Shown: positions 29,355-37,799, counted from the first letter of the stretch. The stretch is 64,000 nt of DNA from Mycolicibacterium moriokaense (GCF_003347205.1 NZ_QQBJ01000013.1:62001-126000); one strand, 5' to 3'. The notes: generated by a model not told the origin, from the sequence alone. Program-made: numbers and translations.

Positions 29355-29989
29355 TTCCCCAGCTCCCTTCGGCCGCGCTGGAAGAAGTCGGTGATGCTCG
29401 ACGCGAGCGCGTCCACGTCGTGCGCCGGATTCAACGGATACATGGCGCCGAACGGCGCGTTCCAGAACTCACCGGTCGGCTTGGACCAGGGGCCGACGTA
29501 CGCGTACGGCGTCGGGTGGGAGTCGTCGCCGGGAGAAACGCCGTAGTTTACTTCGTCCTCGGTGACGGCGACATCGAAATGCTCGGGCCACAGCACCGAA
29601 TTCTGTTCGGGCGCGATGTCTTTCAGTGAGAGATTGCCGGCCAGCAGGGCACGGTGCACGATGTCGGCGGCGGCCGTGTCGACATCCAGAACCGCGTCGG
29701 GGCCAAGCGCGTCGACGACGTCGTAGACGCCTTCCGGCGGGCCCATGTCGACGCCGACCGTGGCCGCGATCGCCCCTATCGGTCCGGCCAGTGCGACGAC
29801 GCCGTCGGGCCAGACGAGGTCGGCGCCCCGGACGGCGATCGGCGTGGCCACACCCGCGAAGCCGTCGGCGCGGACCGCGAGGCGAATCGTGTGCGCCGCC
29901 CGGTACTGCGGCCCGGCGATCAGAGCTTCCGCGACGCCGCGCAGTTGGCGGCGGGTGGCAACGTAGGTGTCGCCGAGCCCGTCGGTCAT
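29351..29989 (-). CDS. Conserved protein of unknown function paired with the flavodoxin-like gene
   Basis: 212 residues, no signal peptide and no membrane segment. It begins MTDGLGDTYVATRRQLRGVAEALIAGPQYR, has a beta-rich middle (IRLAVRADGFAGVATPIAVRGADLVWPDG) and ends with a helix FFQRGRRELGK. Tryptophan- and proline-rich stretches (PYAYVGPWSKPTGEFWNAPFGAMYP) are unusual. I recognise no family. It is translationally coupled to the flavodoxin-like gene and may be its partner or substrate protein. The ATG at 29989 has GAGGAGCC just upstream. Divergent from the antiporter gene across 106 bp in which I see no clear promoter motif. Confidence 0.75.
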   Translation of the reverse strand: MTDGLGDTYVATRRQLRGVAEALIAGPQYRAAHTIRLAVRADGFAGVATPIAVRGADLVWPDGVVALAGPIGAIAATVGVDMGPPEGVYDVVDALGPDAVLDVDTAAADIVHRALLAGNLSLKDIAPEQNSVLWPEHFDVAVTEDEVNYGVSPGDDSHPTPYAYVGPWSKPTGEFWNAPFGAMYPLNPAHDVDALASSITDFFQRGRRELGK

Positions 29990-30095
29990 CGTGGCTCCTC
30001 TCCGGATCTCGGAGTGTGTGCGCCCGTCATGGGCAAGCGTTACACGGCAGTACCCGCGGGTGTAACGAATCGCGTTGCCGCCGCACTCATAAGGC

Positions 30096-31310
30096 GTGTC
30101 CCACGGATTGGTGATCGTGCTGGCCGTCGCCGCGGCCATTCCGCTGCTGTTGGGCGTGACTGGGCTGCCGCTTCCCGGCCCGCTCGTCGAGATAGTCGCC
30201 GGAGTGGCCATCGGCCCTTCCGTGCTGGGGTGGGTGATACCGGATCGGACGATCGACGTACTGGCCGTTCTGGGTCTCTCATTTCTGCTGTTCCTCGCCG
30301 GTTTCGAGGTCAACGTGCGCCAGTTCCGCGGCCGCGTCGGCAGGCAGGTGCTGACCGGGCTGGCGGCCTCGGCGATGCTCGCGGCCGCTGCCGGCGCCGT
30401 CTTCGCCGCCTTGTCGATGCGGGGGGCGGCGCTGGTCGCGATCGCGCTGCTGGCCACCTCGCTGGGACTGATCGTGCCCGTGCTCGCCGACTCGGGGGCG
30501 CTGCATCGGCCTGCCGGAATGCTCGCGGTGGCGGGTGCCTCGGCAGGAGAGGTGGCCGCCGTCGTGGCGTTGTCGCTCGGGGTCGGCGGATCCGATATGG
30601 CGCCGGCGGGGCGCCTGTTGCTGCTGGGCCTGCTGTTGGTGATGCTGATCGTGGTCGCCGCGGTGATCGTCGGCGCCGAACACGTCGCCCGGTTCGCCGC
30701 GCTGGTGAACCGACTGGCCGACACCACCGCACAGATCCGGATCCGGCTGACCGTACTGCTGGTCGCCGGCTTCGCGTTGGCCGCCGAAGTCCTCGGGTTC
30801 GAGGCGATCCTCGGTGCGTTTCTGGCCGGGGTGCTGGTGCGCACCATCGACCCCGACCCCGAGCGCTCGCATCCGCACTATCCGGTGAAGCTGGATGCCG
30901 TTGGTTTCGGTCTGCTCATTCCGGTGTTCTTCATCGCGAGCGGAATCACGCTGGACGTCCGCGGTGTCGTCGGCAACCCGGCGGTGCTGGCTGTCGTTCC
31001 CCTGCTCGTCGCGGCGCTGCTGATCGTACGGGGGTTGCCCGCGTTGGTGTTTCGCGATCAGTTGTCGGCCAAGGAGACCGTCGGCGTCGGGCTGCTTCAG
31101 GCGACGTCGCTGCCGTTCCTGTTGACGATCGGCCAGATCGGTGTCGCCATGCAACTGCTCGACCGCAGCACCGCTGCGGCGTTGGTAGCCGCCGGGATCG
31201 TCTCCGTACTCGTCTTCCCCACCGCGGCATTGCGGCTGCTTTCGCCACGCACCCACCATCCGCTCGGTTCGCCCGACATCAACCCCGGAGTTGTACATGA
31301 CGAACGTTGA
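30096..31310 (+). CDS. CPA2-type cation/proton antiporter (KefB-like membrane domain)
   Basis: 404 residues with about 11-12 hydrophobic segments; no TrkA-N or other regulatory domain at the C-terminus. Family features: LPGPLVEIVAGVAIGPSVLGW near 24-45, FLLFLAGFEVNVRQFRG near 62-80, and the central ASAGEVAAVVALSLG in which a conserved acidic residue of the ion site lies. Exchanges Na+ or K+ for H+, ion unknown. GTG at 30096 assigned; a GTG at 30111 is an alternative, and neither has a strong ribosome binding site. Overlaps the start of the Rieske-TPP fusion by 14 bp, so the two are co-expressed. Confidence 0.85.
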   Translation: MSHGLVIVLAVAAAIPLLLGVTGLPLPGPLVEIVAGVAIGPSVLGWVIPDRTIDVLAVLGLSFLLFLAGFEVNVRQFRGRVGRQVLTGLAASAMLAAAAGAVFAALSMRGAALVAIALLATSLGLIVPVLADSGALHRPAGMLAVAGASAGEVAAVVALSLGVGGSDMAPAGRLLLLGLLLVMLIVVAAVIVGAEHVARFAALVNRLADTTAQIRIRLTVLLVAGFALAAEVLGFEAILGAFLAGVLVRTIDPDPERSHPHYPVKLDAVGFGLLIPVFFIASGITLDVRGVVGNPAVLAVVPLLVAALLIVRGLPALVFRDQLSAKETVGVGLLQATSLPFLLTIGQIGVAMQLLDRSTAAALVAAGIVSVLVFPTAALRLLSPRTHHPLGSPDINPGVVHDER

Positions 31311-33240
31311 ACCACCTATGGGCACCAATTGGCACCGATTGACGGACACACCCGACGAAGGCCGTGTGATGGCCGCGGTCGTCGACGGCCGGACGGTGGC
31401 CCTGACGCGCTGCGGCGGAACGCTCGGTGCCTTGGCGAACCGGTGCCCTCATCAGGGCGGCCCGCTGGGCGAAGGCTCCATCGAAAAGGGTTGGCTACGT
31501 TGCCCTTGGCATGGCTACGACTACCACCCGACGACCGGCACACCTCCGGAGGGTTTCAGCGACGCACCCGATGCATACGTCGTCCGCGAAGACGACGGGC
31601 AGGCTTGGGTGGCTTTGCCTGAGCCGCAGGAACATCAGCGTTCGGTCTCGGACGCCATGGTCGAAACGCTCGTCGAATGGGGCGTCGACACCGTCTTCGG
31701 CATGGTCGGACACTCGAATCTCGGCTTCGCCGAGGCACTTCGGCGAGCAGAAGAGCGCGGGCGGTTGCGCTACATCGGGATTCGGCACGAAGGCGCCGCC
31801 GCGTTCGCGGCCAGCGCGTACGGAAAGTTGACCGGCCGGCCGGCCGCCTGCTTCGCGATCGCCGGGCCGGGGTCGACGAACCTGCTCACCGGCCTCTACG
31901 ACGCTCGGCTGGACCATTCACCGGTGCTGGCGATATCGGGTCAAGTCCCGTCGAACGTCAAGGGCAAGGGCGCATTTCAAGACGTGGACCTCTCGGATGT
32001 CTTCGCCGACGTCGCCATTTCGACGGTCACCGTAGCGGCCGACTCCGACCACACCGAACTGGCCGCCGAGGCAGTCAAGCACGCCCTCGACGGCAGGGGC
32101 GTCGCACACCTGGTGCTGCCCGACGAAGTGCAGGAACAACCTTCTGCCGCGGCCGCATCGCGACCCGACGGCAGGGTGGTCCGACATCGCGGCGCGCCGA
32201 GCGCCGACGACGTCGCCGTGGCAGCCGACCTGATCGGCTCGGCGCGGCGGCCGGTGCTGATCGTCGGCCACGGCGCCTACCCAGCGCGCGGTGCGGTCGT
32301 CGACCTCGCCGAACGACTCGACGCCCCGGTCTTGACGACGTTTCGCGCCAAAGGCCTGGTGCCCGACAGTCATCCCCTTGGCGCAGGCGTGCTCGGCCGC
32401 TCGGGTACACCCGTCGCGTCCTGGTTGATGAACGAATCCGATCTATTGGTGGTGATCGGCGCATCCTCCTCGAACCACACCGGTATCGCGACATACAAGC
32501 CGATCGTGCAGATCGATGACAGTGCCGCCGCGATCGGCCGGTGGAGTCCGGTGCGGGTCGGCCTGCTCGGCGACGCACAGGTGGCGATCGATTCGATTCT
32601 GTCGCAGTTGGCCGAAACGTCTGCGTCCGACCAACGCCCCGACGTCGCCGAACGCTGGAAGCTGTGGCGCGAGGAGAAGCGCCGCCGTGCCGATGACGAC
32701 CGTGGCCGCGGACTGAGTTCGGCGCTCGTCTTCGACGCGTTGACTCGGCACTGTCCGTCGGATGCGGTGATCGCCGTGGACGTCGGCAACCACGCCTCCT
32801 CTTTCGGACGCTATTTCGAAAGCGCCGGGCAACCTGTGCTGATGAGCGGCTACCTCGGGTCCATCGGATTCGGCTACCCGGCCGCGATCGGGGCCTGGGC
32901 GGCCGACCCGGGACGGCCTGTCGTCGCCGTCACCGGTGACGGTGGTTTCGGCCAGTACCTGGCCGAGGTGACGACCGCGGTGAAATACCGCATTCCGGTC
33001 AAACACGTGCTGCTGGACAACCGATCGCTGGGCAAGATCAGCAAAGAGCAACTCGCGGGTCAGTTCCCGGTGTGGCAGACCTCCCTGGTGAATCCCGATT
33101 TCGCCGAATTCGCCCGCGGCTGCGGCGCGGTCGGCATCTCGGTGCACTCCGCGGCCGACGTGGATGCGGGAATGCGCGAACTCTTCGCGGCGGACGGACC
33201 GGCCCTGCTGCACCTGCAGTGCGACCCTCAATTGGTATGA
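31297..33240 (+). CDS. Rieske [2Fe-2S] domain fused to a thiamine-pyrophosphate enzyme
   Basis: 647 residues. Residues 1-108 are a Rieske ferredoxin domain: C50-P-H52 and C69-P-W-H72, the CxH...CxxH ligands of a [2Fe-2S] cluster. Residues about 115-645 are a full three-domain TPP enzyme of the acetolactate synthase/pyruvate oxidase group: catalytic Glu E165 in IRHEGAAAFAASAYGKLTG, a middle domain (about 285-420), and the TPP/Mg motif from G547-D-G549 to N575. A decarboxylase, oxidase or lyase on a 2-oxo acid is expected; the N-terminal cluster suggests electron removal from the carbanion intermediate. The ATG at 31297 has GGAG at 31287-31290. The substrate cannot be read from sequence. Confidence 0.88.
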   Translation: MTNVEPPMGTNWHRLTDTPDEGRVMAAVVDGRTVALTRCGGTLGALANRCPHQGGPLGEGSIEKGWLRCPWHGYDYHPTTGTPPEGFSDAPDAYVVREDDGQAWVALPEPQEHQRSVSDAMVETLVEWGVDTVFGMVGHSNLGFAEALRRAEERGRLRYIGIRHEGAAAFAASAYGKLTGRPAACFAIAGPGSTNLLTGLYDARLDHSPVLAISGQVPSNVKGKGAFQDVDLSDVFADVAISTVTVAADSDHTELAAEAVKHALDGRGVAHLVLPDEVQEQPSAAAASRPDGRVVRHRGAPSADDVAVAADLIGSARRPVLIVGHGAYPARGAVVDLAERLDAPVLTTFRAKGLVPDSHPLGAGVLGRSGTPVASWLMNESDLLVVIGASSSNHTGIATYKPIVQIDDSAAAIGRWSPVRVGLLGDAQVAIDSILSQLAETSASDQRPDVAERWKLWREEKRRRADDDRGRGLSSALVFDALTRHCPSDAVIAVDVGNHASSFGRYFESAGQPVLMSGYLGSIGFGYPAAIGAWAADPGRPVVAVTGDGGFGQYLAEVTTAVKYRIPVKHVLLDNRSLGKISKEQLAGQFPVWQTSLVNPDFAEFARGCGAVGISVHSAADVDAGMRELFAADGPALLHLQCDPQLV

Positions 33241-33256
33241 GGGACAGCGCGTGACG

Positions 33257-34987
33257 TCACAGGTCGAGTACGACGGCATCCGTCGGGATCGCGGTGCAGA
33301 TCAGCACCGTCCCGTCGTCCGGAGGCTCGAGCGGCGGCGGCGAATAAGCCGTCTCCCCCGCGATGACCTGGGTGACACACGTGTGGCAGACGCCGCTGCG
33401 GCACGAGTAGCGCGTCGGCACGTCGCATGCCTCGGCGAGTTCGAGGATGCTGGCGTACGCCGATGACCAGTTGACCGTCAGCCCGCTTCGCGAGAAGGAC
33501 ACGGGCGGTCCCGTGCCCGCGCTACCGGGCGGCCGATGCGGTCGAACCGTCGATCGGCCGACGACTCCCGGGTTGATCGGAGGCAGCGCGCCGAACAGTT
33601 CGCTGTGCATGTGCGCCGGGTCGAGGCCCGCGTCTGACAGCGCTTTGCGCATGTCGGCCATGAACGGCTCAGGGCCGCACATGTACACGTCCGCATCGCG
33701 CGGCAGGTCGAGCGCGGCGACGGCGCCGGCGTCCAGCCTGCCTGACTCCGCCGTGTAGAACACCTGCTGTCGGGCGTTCGGCAGTCGGGTGATGCATTCG
33801 CTGACCTCTGGCCCGAACGCCAGTGCCGTGGTGTCCCGGACGGTGTGCAACCAAATGACTTCGCGCGTGCCGGGGCCTTCGGCCAGGGCGTGCAGCATTG
33901 CCAGCACCGGGGTGACGCCGACTCCGGCCGACAGCAGCACGACCGGGTGCGTGCCGTCCACCAGATAGAAGTCGCCGCGGGGAGCCGCGACATCGAGGAC
34001 GGACCCGGCGGAGACGTTGTCGTGCAGCCAGCGGCTGACGTTTCCGCGATCTTCTCGCTTGACACTGATTCGATACTCGGCGCCGTAGCCGGACAGGGAG
34101 TAACTGCGCAATGGCGCCGGGTCGGCGGCCCCCGCGACTCGCAGGGTCACATACTGGCCGGGGCGGGGAACCGGGAGGGTTGCGCCGTCATCCGCTTCCA
34201 ATCGGATGGACATGATCGCGTCGCTCTCATGGCGCGTGCCGATGACGCGCAACCGGCGGAAGCCGCGCCAAGCCGGCTCCGCGCTGGTCGGCGGTTCGGC
34301 TGTGCCGCCAGAGCTTTGGCCGGCCGCCAGCAAGTCGGTGAACGACTGGTGCCAGCCGGGGCTCAGCGCAGGCATGTCGACGGCCTTGCGAAGTGCGTCC
34401 GGATCTCGGTCGGGCAGATACAGCAGCGCGTCGACATCCGCGACAGTCAGTTCGTGCCTACCGCGTCGCGTCCGGACGATGGCGTCTCCCGCCTGCACGG
34501 CGCCCTCGGCGATCACGCGGAAATAGAACCCCGGACGGTGATGGGAGACAAGCAGATTCGGCATCTCGGGTTCGCCGATCCGCATGCCGACGCGAAAGCA
34601 GGTGACCCGCGGCTGGGTGACTTCGAACTCCGCCTCCCCGATGGCGTAGCGGTCACCGATGCAGACGTCGTCGTCGGGCAGGCCCGAGATGGTGAAGTTC
34701 TCGCCGAAGTGGCCGGGCTCGAGATCGTCTCGCCCCAGGAACGTGCGCCAGTAGTCGTAGGACTCGGTTTGGTACACCATCACCGCGCGCTGTTCGCCGC
34801 CGTGACCGGCGAGATCACCCTGGCCGTCGCCGTCGACGTTGAGACGACGCACCATCACCGGACCCGTCACCGGCATCTTGTAAATGCCGGTGTGGACGGT
34901 CTTGCCTCGCCAGGACACATCGTCGGGCATCCCGACGTTGACGGAAACCAGCCGGGGATTCGGTTGCGCCACGGTCACTTCGGTCAC
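33257..34987 (-). CDS. MOSC domain fused to a ferredoxin-NAD(P) reductase with plant-type [2Fe-2S]
   Basis: 576 residues, three parts. About 1-215: a YiiM-like MOSC domain (HGGEQRAVMVYQTESYDYW, HFGENFTI, VTCFRVGMRI). About 245-480: a flavin reductase of the phthalate-dioxygenase-reductase type with RSYSLSGYG (flavin), VVLLSAGVGVTPVLAML (nucleotide) and MCGPEPFM. About 490-576: a ferredoxin domain with C529, C534, C537 and C564. MOSC proteins handle molybdenum cofactor or reduce N-hydroxylated bases (YiiM, YcbX); here the electron chain is built in. The GTG start overlaps the stop of the CGNR gene (GTGA). Convergent with the TPP fusion, 16 bp apart. Confidence 0.9.
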   Translation of the reverse strand: MTEVTVAQPNPRLVSVNVGMPDDVSWRGKTVHTGIYKMPVTGPVMVRRLNVDGDGQGDLAGHGGEQRAVMVYQTESYDYWRTFLGRDDLEPGHFGENFTISGLPDDDVCIGDRYAIGEAEFEVTQPRVTCFRVGMRIGEPEMPNLLVSHHRPGFYFRVIAEGAVQAGDAIVRTRRGRHELTVADVDALLYLPDRDPDALRKAVDMPALSPGWHQSFTDLLAAGQSSGGTAEPPTSAEPAWRGFRRLRVIGTRHESDAIMSIRLEADDGATLPVPRPGQYVTLRVAGAADPAPLRSYSLSGYGAEYRISVKREDRGNVSRWLHDNVSAGSVLDVAAPRGDFYLVDGTHPVVLLSAGVGVTPVLAMLHALAEGPGTREVIWLHTVRDTTALAFGPEVSECITRLPNARQQVFYTAESGRLDAGAVAALDLPRDADVYMCGPEPFMADMRKALSDAGLDPAHMHSELFGALPPINPGVVGRSTVRPHRPPGSAGTGPPVSFSRSGLTVNWSSAYASILELAEACDVPTRYSCRSGVCHTCVTQVIAGETAYSPPPLEPPDDGTVLICTAIPTDAVVLDL

Positions 34988-35505
34988 CCTTCGCCGTCAC
35001 GGATCCGCCGGTAGTGCCTGCGGGCCTTCATCCGGTTGCCGCAGATCGCCATCGAGCACCAGCGGGCACTGTTCGGCTTGCTGCGGTCGATCAGGAACAA
35101 CCGGCATTCGCTGTTGGCACACGGCCGAAGTCGGCCGGGACTCGAGACGCGCAAGGCATCCCACGCCAGCACGGCGCGCACCGCTCCTGTCCGCCCCTCG
35201 CCTACCACAAGCCGCCAGTCGAGGCCGACGCGCGTCGCGACGGGTTGCAGCGCGGCCTCGTCGAGGAACCGCTGCAGAACAGTCGGCGGCTTTTGCCCGC
35301 GCACCACGGCTTGCAGGACCGAGCGGACGTCGATGAGTGCGGCGAATTCCGCATCGGTCGGTGCGATGCGATGGCCGCGCATCCACGCCTTGGCCGACTT
35401 CGCCTGGGCGAGATCGTCGCGCGACTCACCGTCGACGACGGGCGTGGTGTTGAGAAGTTCGAGCAGGAACTCCTCGTCGTCGGGGCCGACGGCAGCCAAA
35501 TCCAT
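34984..35505 (-). CDS. CGNR zinc-finger transcriptional regulator (ABATE domain)
   Basis: 173 residues. N-terminal ABATE-like stress-responsive domain (FLLELLNTTPVVDGESRDDL) and a C-terminal CGNR zinc finger: CANSEC, then RWCSMAICGNRMKARRHYRR, giving four zinc cysteines and a basic DNA-binding tail. These proteins are putative regulators in actinobacteria. The ATG at 35505 has GGAGG upstream; more distal starts are not needed. It shares a start-stop overlap with the MOSC-reductase gene and faces the alpha/beta hydrolase gene across 85 bp, so it likely controls both. Confidence 0.88.
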   Translation of the reverse strand: MDLAAVGPDDEEFLLELLNTTPVVDGESRDDLAQAKSAKAWMRGHRIAPTDAEFAALIDVRSVLQAVVRGQKPPTVLQRFLDEAALQPVATRVGLDWRLVVGEGRTGAVRAVLAWDALRVSSPGRLRPCANSECRLFLIDRSKPNSARWCSMAICGNRMKARRHYRRIRDGEG

Positions 35506-35590
35506 GACTAACCTCCAAATGACTATTGACAGGTTACAGGATCGGGCGTTGAATGTCTCTAACCGGTAATTCATATTTAAGGAGTTAGTT
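35506..35590. promoter_or_regulatory. Divergent promoter region between the CGNR regulator and the hydrolase
   Basis: A consensus TTGACA lies at 35526-35531 with TTGAAT 17 bp further (35549-35554) for the hydrolase, whose ribosome binding site is AAGGAG at 35579-35584. The pentamer TAACC/GGTTA recurs at 35509-35513, 35532-35536 and 35560-35564, in both orientations, as candidate regulator sites. Confidence 0.35.
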
Positions 35591-36463
35591 ATGGCGCCCC
35601 AAGTCCACCACCGCTACGCCGCAGTCGACGGCCGACGTCTCTTCTTCCGGGAGGCGGGCGACGTCAACGCACCTGCGGTCGTGTTACTGCACGGGTTTCC
35701 CACCAGCTCAACTATGTTCCGAGAGCTGATCCCGCGGTTGGCCGACCGTTACCACGTGATCGCGCCCGATCATCTGGGCTTCGGCCTGTCGGCGGCCCCG
35801 TCGGCGACGGAGTTCGACTACACCTTCGATGCCCTGACCGACCTGACCGAAGGCCTGCTGGATCAGCTGGGCGTGACTCGGTACGCGATCTATGTCCAGG
35901 ACTACGGCGCACCCATCGGCTGGCGGCTCGCGCTGCGGCACCCGCAGGCCATCACTGCGATCGTCACGCAGAACGGCAACGGCTACGACGAGGGCTTCGT
36001 CGAGAGCTTCTGGACGACGGTGTGGAACTACCATCGCGAGCAGAATCCGCAGACCGAGACGGCGATTCGCACCGCGCTTTCCGAAGAGTCCATCAAGTGG
36101 CAGTACCTGACCGGTGTCGCCGACGAGACGTTGGTCAGCCCGGACACCTGGGCACTCGACGCCGCCAGGCTGGCGCGCCCGGGAAACGACGAGATCCAGC
36201 TCGCGCTGTTCCGCGACTACGCCACCAACTCACCGATGTATCCGGCCCTGCATGAGTATCTACGCAGCAGCGGAGTGCCGGTACTGGCGGTGTGGGGCGA
36301 GGGCGACCAGATCTTCGGGCCGGACGGCGCCCGTGCGTTCGGCAAGGATGCACCTCATGCCGAGATCCACCTCCTCGACGGCGGCCACTTCCTGCTGGAA
36401 ACCGCTGGCGAAGAGGTCGCGGAGCTGATGCGCGACTTCCTGCAACGATCCGTCGCGGACTGA
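35591..36463 (+). CDS. Alpha/beta hydrolase with Asp nucleophile (dehalogenase/epoxide hydrolase type)
   Basis: 290 residues. The oxyanion motif HGFP is at 34-37. The nucleophile elbow VQDYGAP places an aspartate at D104 instead of serine, as in haloalkane dehalogenases, fluoroacetate dehalogenases and epoxide hydrolases. The catalytic histidine is H266 in GGHFLLE, and an acid is available in WGEGDQIF. So a dehalogenase or epoxide hydrolase rather than an esterase. Strong ribosome binding site, AAGGAG. First of two plus-strand genes, the second a HAD-family enzyme, behind a promoter shared with the CGNR regulator. Substrate unknown. Confidence 0.85.
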   Translation: MAPQVHHRYAAVDGRRLFFREAGDVNAPAVVLLHGFPTSSTMFRELIPRLADRYHVIAPDHLGFGLSAAPSATEFDYTFDALTDLTEGLLDQLGVTRYAIYVQDYGAPIGWRLALRHPQAITAIVTQNGNGYDEGFVESFWTTVWNYHREQNPQTETAIRTALSEESIKWQYLTGVADETLVSPDTWALDAARLARPGNDEIQLALFRDYATNSPMYPALHEYLRSSGVPVLAVWGEGDQIFGPDGARAFGKDAPHAEIHLLDGGHFLLETAGEEVAELMRDFLQRSVAD

Positions 36464-36490
36464 CGATCGGCGTGCGAGGAGGATGAGAGC

Positions 36491-37177
36491 GTGACCGCGC
36501 AAAAGCACACCCGCCCCTCTGTTCTGGTCTTCGACGTCAACGAGACATTGATCGACATCGACTCCCTCGAACCGCATTTCGACCGGATCTTCGGTGACCC
36601 CCGTGTGCTCCGCGAGTGGTTCGGTCAGCTGGTGATGTATTCGATGGCGGTCACCCTCTCCGACGCCTATGTCGACTTCTTCTCCCTCGGTCAAGCTGTG
36701 TTGACGATGACGGCCGAGTCCCGCGGCGTGCCGGTGGCAGACGACGATGTCGCCGCCTTGAGCGCCGGAATGCGGACCATGCCGGCTCACCCTGATGTCG
36801 CAGACGGCCTTCGCCTGTTGCAGGCCGCCGACTTCCGGCTGGTCACGCTGACCAACTCCCCGCCGCCCGCAGACGGCCCGACACCGCTGGAGCATGCCGG
36901 GCTGGCCGGCTACTTCGAGCGCCAGTTCAGCGTTGACACCTATCGGGCGTTCAAGCCGTCGTCGCAGCTGTACACGGGCGTGGCGGCAGAACTCGGGGTG
37001 GCGCCGTCGGACTGCATGATGGTCGCCGCGCACGTTTGGGACACCATGGGCGCCCAGGCAACCGGGTTCAGCGGCGCGCTGATCACCCGCCCCGGCAACG
37101 CTCCGCTGCCCGCAGCCGGGCTGCCGCAACCCGACCTGGTGGTGCCCGATCTGCTGGAGTTGGCCCGGCGGCTGTGA
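36491..37177 (+). CDS. HAD-superfamily hydrolase, haloacid dehalogenase type II-like
   Basis: 228 residues. The nucleophile loop is VLVFDVNETL with D15. The second motif has the sequence VTLTNSPPP, motif III is the Lys in YRAFKPSSQLY, and motif IV is VAAHVWDTMGAQATGF. The combination and length match (S)-2-haloacid dehalogenases, although this branch also contains proteins of unknown activity. The GTG start has a GGAGG upstream and the gene follows the Asp-nucleophile hydrolase by 27 bp. Convergent with the next gene, one base between the stops. Confidence 0.83.
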   Translation: MTAQKHTRPSVLVFDVNETLIDIDSLEPHFDRIFGDPRVLREWFGQLVMYSMAVTLSDAYVDFFSLGQAVLTMTAESRGVPVADDDVAALSAGMRTMPAHPDVADGLRLLQAADFRLVTLTNSPPPADGPTPLEHAGLAGYFERQFSVDTYRAFKPSSQLYTGVAAELGVAPSDCMMVAAHVWDTMGAQATGFSGALITRPGNAPLPAAGLPQPDLVVPDLLELARRL

Positions 37178-37178
37178 G

Positions 37179-37760
37179 CTACCTGATGCTCCCCGTTGCC
37201 ATCTGCGCGGCGCGGTCCGCGTTGGCCAGCAACTGCCGCTGCCGCCTGGGCCACCAGAACACCTCGAGTGCCAGCAGCACGAGATAGACCGCAGATGCGA
37301 TGGCGTTGCCCCACGAACCGAACGCCGAGTCCCACAGCGCCGTCCCGATCGAGACGACGAGCACCAGCCAGATGATCCAACGCAGATGGCGCGCCTCGTC
37401 GGCGGCCGCGTGCAGTCCGTCGCGGTATTCGATCAGGGCCTGCGCGAGTCGGGGGTCGTCGATCCGGTTGCCCTCGCGTGCCGCGCGCGCGACACGTTCC
37501 CGGTCGGGCCCGCCAAGCTGCTTGGCGCTGGGCCAGTGCCGCGTCATCCGTCGCGACATCCACCAGCCGTAGAACACCCAGAGCACGGCGAAGACGATCA
37601 GCCCGGTCAGCAGGAATCCCGAATCCACCCAGGCCAAGGCGCCCAGGCAGGCGCCGACGACGACACCCAGAATCAGGCCGCGCGCCAACGGCCCGAAGCG
37701 CCAGAGGAAAGCGGGCACCGTGACCACGAAGTAATTCTGTCGGCTCGGCCAGATTCGCAC
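37179..37760 (-). CDS. Membrane protein of unknown function downstream of the suf operon
   Basis: 193 residues with about four transmembrane segments in two hairpins: GLILGVVVGACLGALAWV and GFLLTGLIVFAVLWVFYGWW, then IIWLVLVVSIGTALWDSAFG and AIASAVYLVLLALEVFWW, separated by a charged cytoplasmic loop (RRMTRHWPSAKQLGGPDRERVARAAREGNR). No family recognised. GTG start at 37760; it follows sufT by 39 bp on the same strand and could be read through from the suf operon. Confidence 0.75.
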   Translation of the reverse strand: MRIWPSRQNYFVVTVPAFLWRFGPLARGLILGVVVGACLGALAWVDSGFLLTGLIVFAVLWVFYGWWMSRRMTRHWPSAKQLGGPDRERVARAAREGNRIDDPRLAQALIEYRDGLHAAADEARHLRWIIWLVLVVSIGTALWDSAFGSWGNAIASAVYLVLLALEVFWWPRRQRQLLANADRAAQMATGSIR

Positions 37761-37799
37761 CGGCGAGACGCCAAACTGCTCTGCGGCGAGCGGAGAGGT

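Noticed and set aside
33251-33260. GTGACGTCAC palindrome between convergent genes as terminator
   Set aside because: Ten bases with no loop or T-run; it lies within the end of the MOSC-reductase gene.
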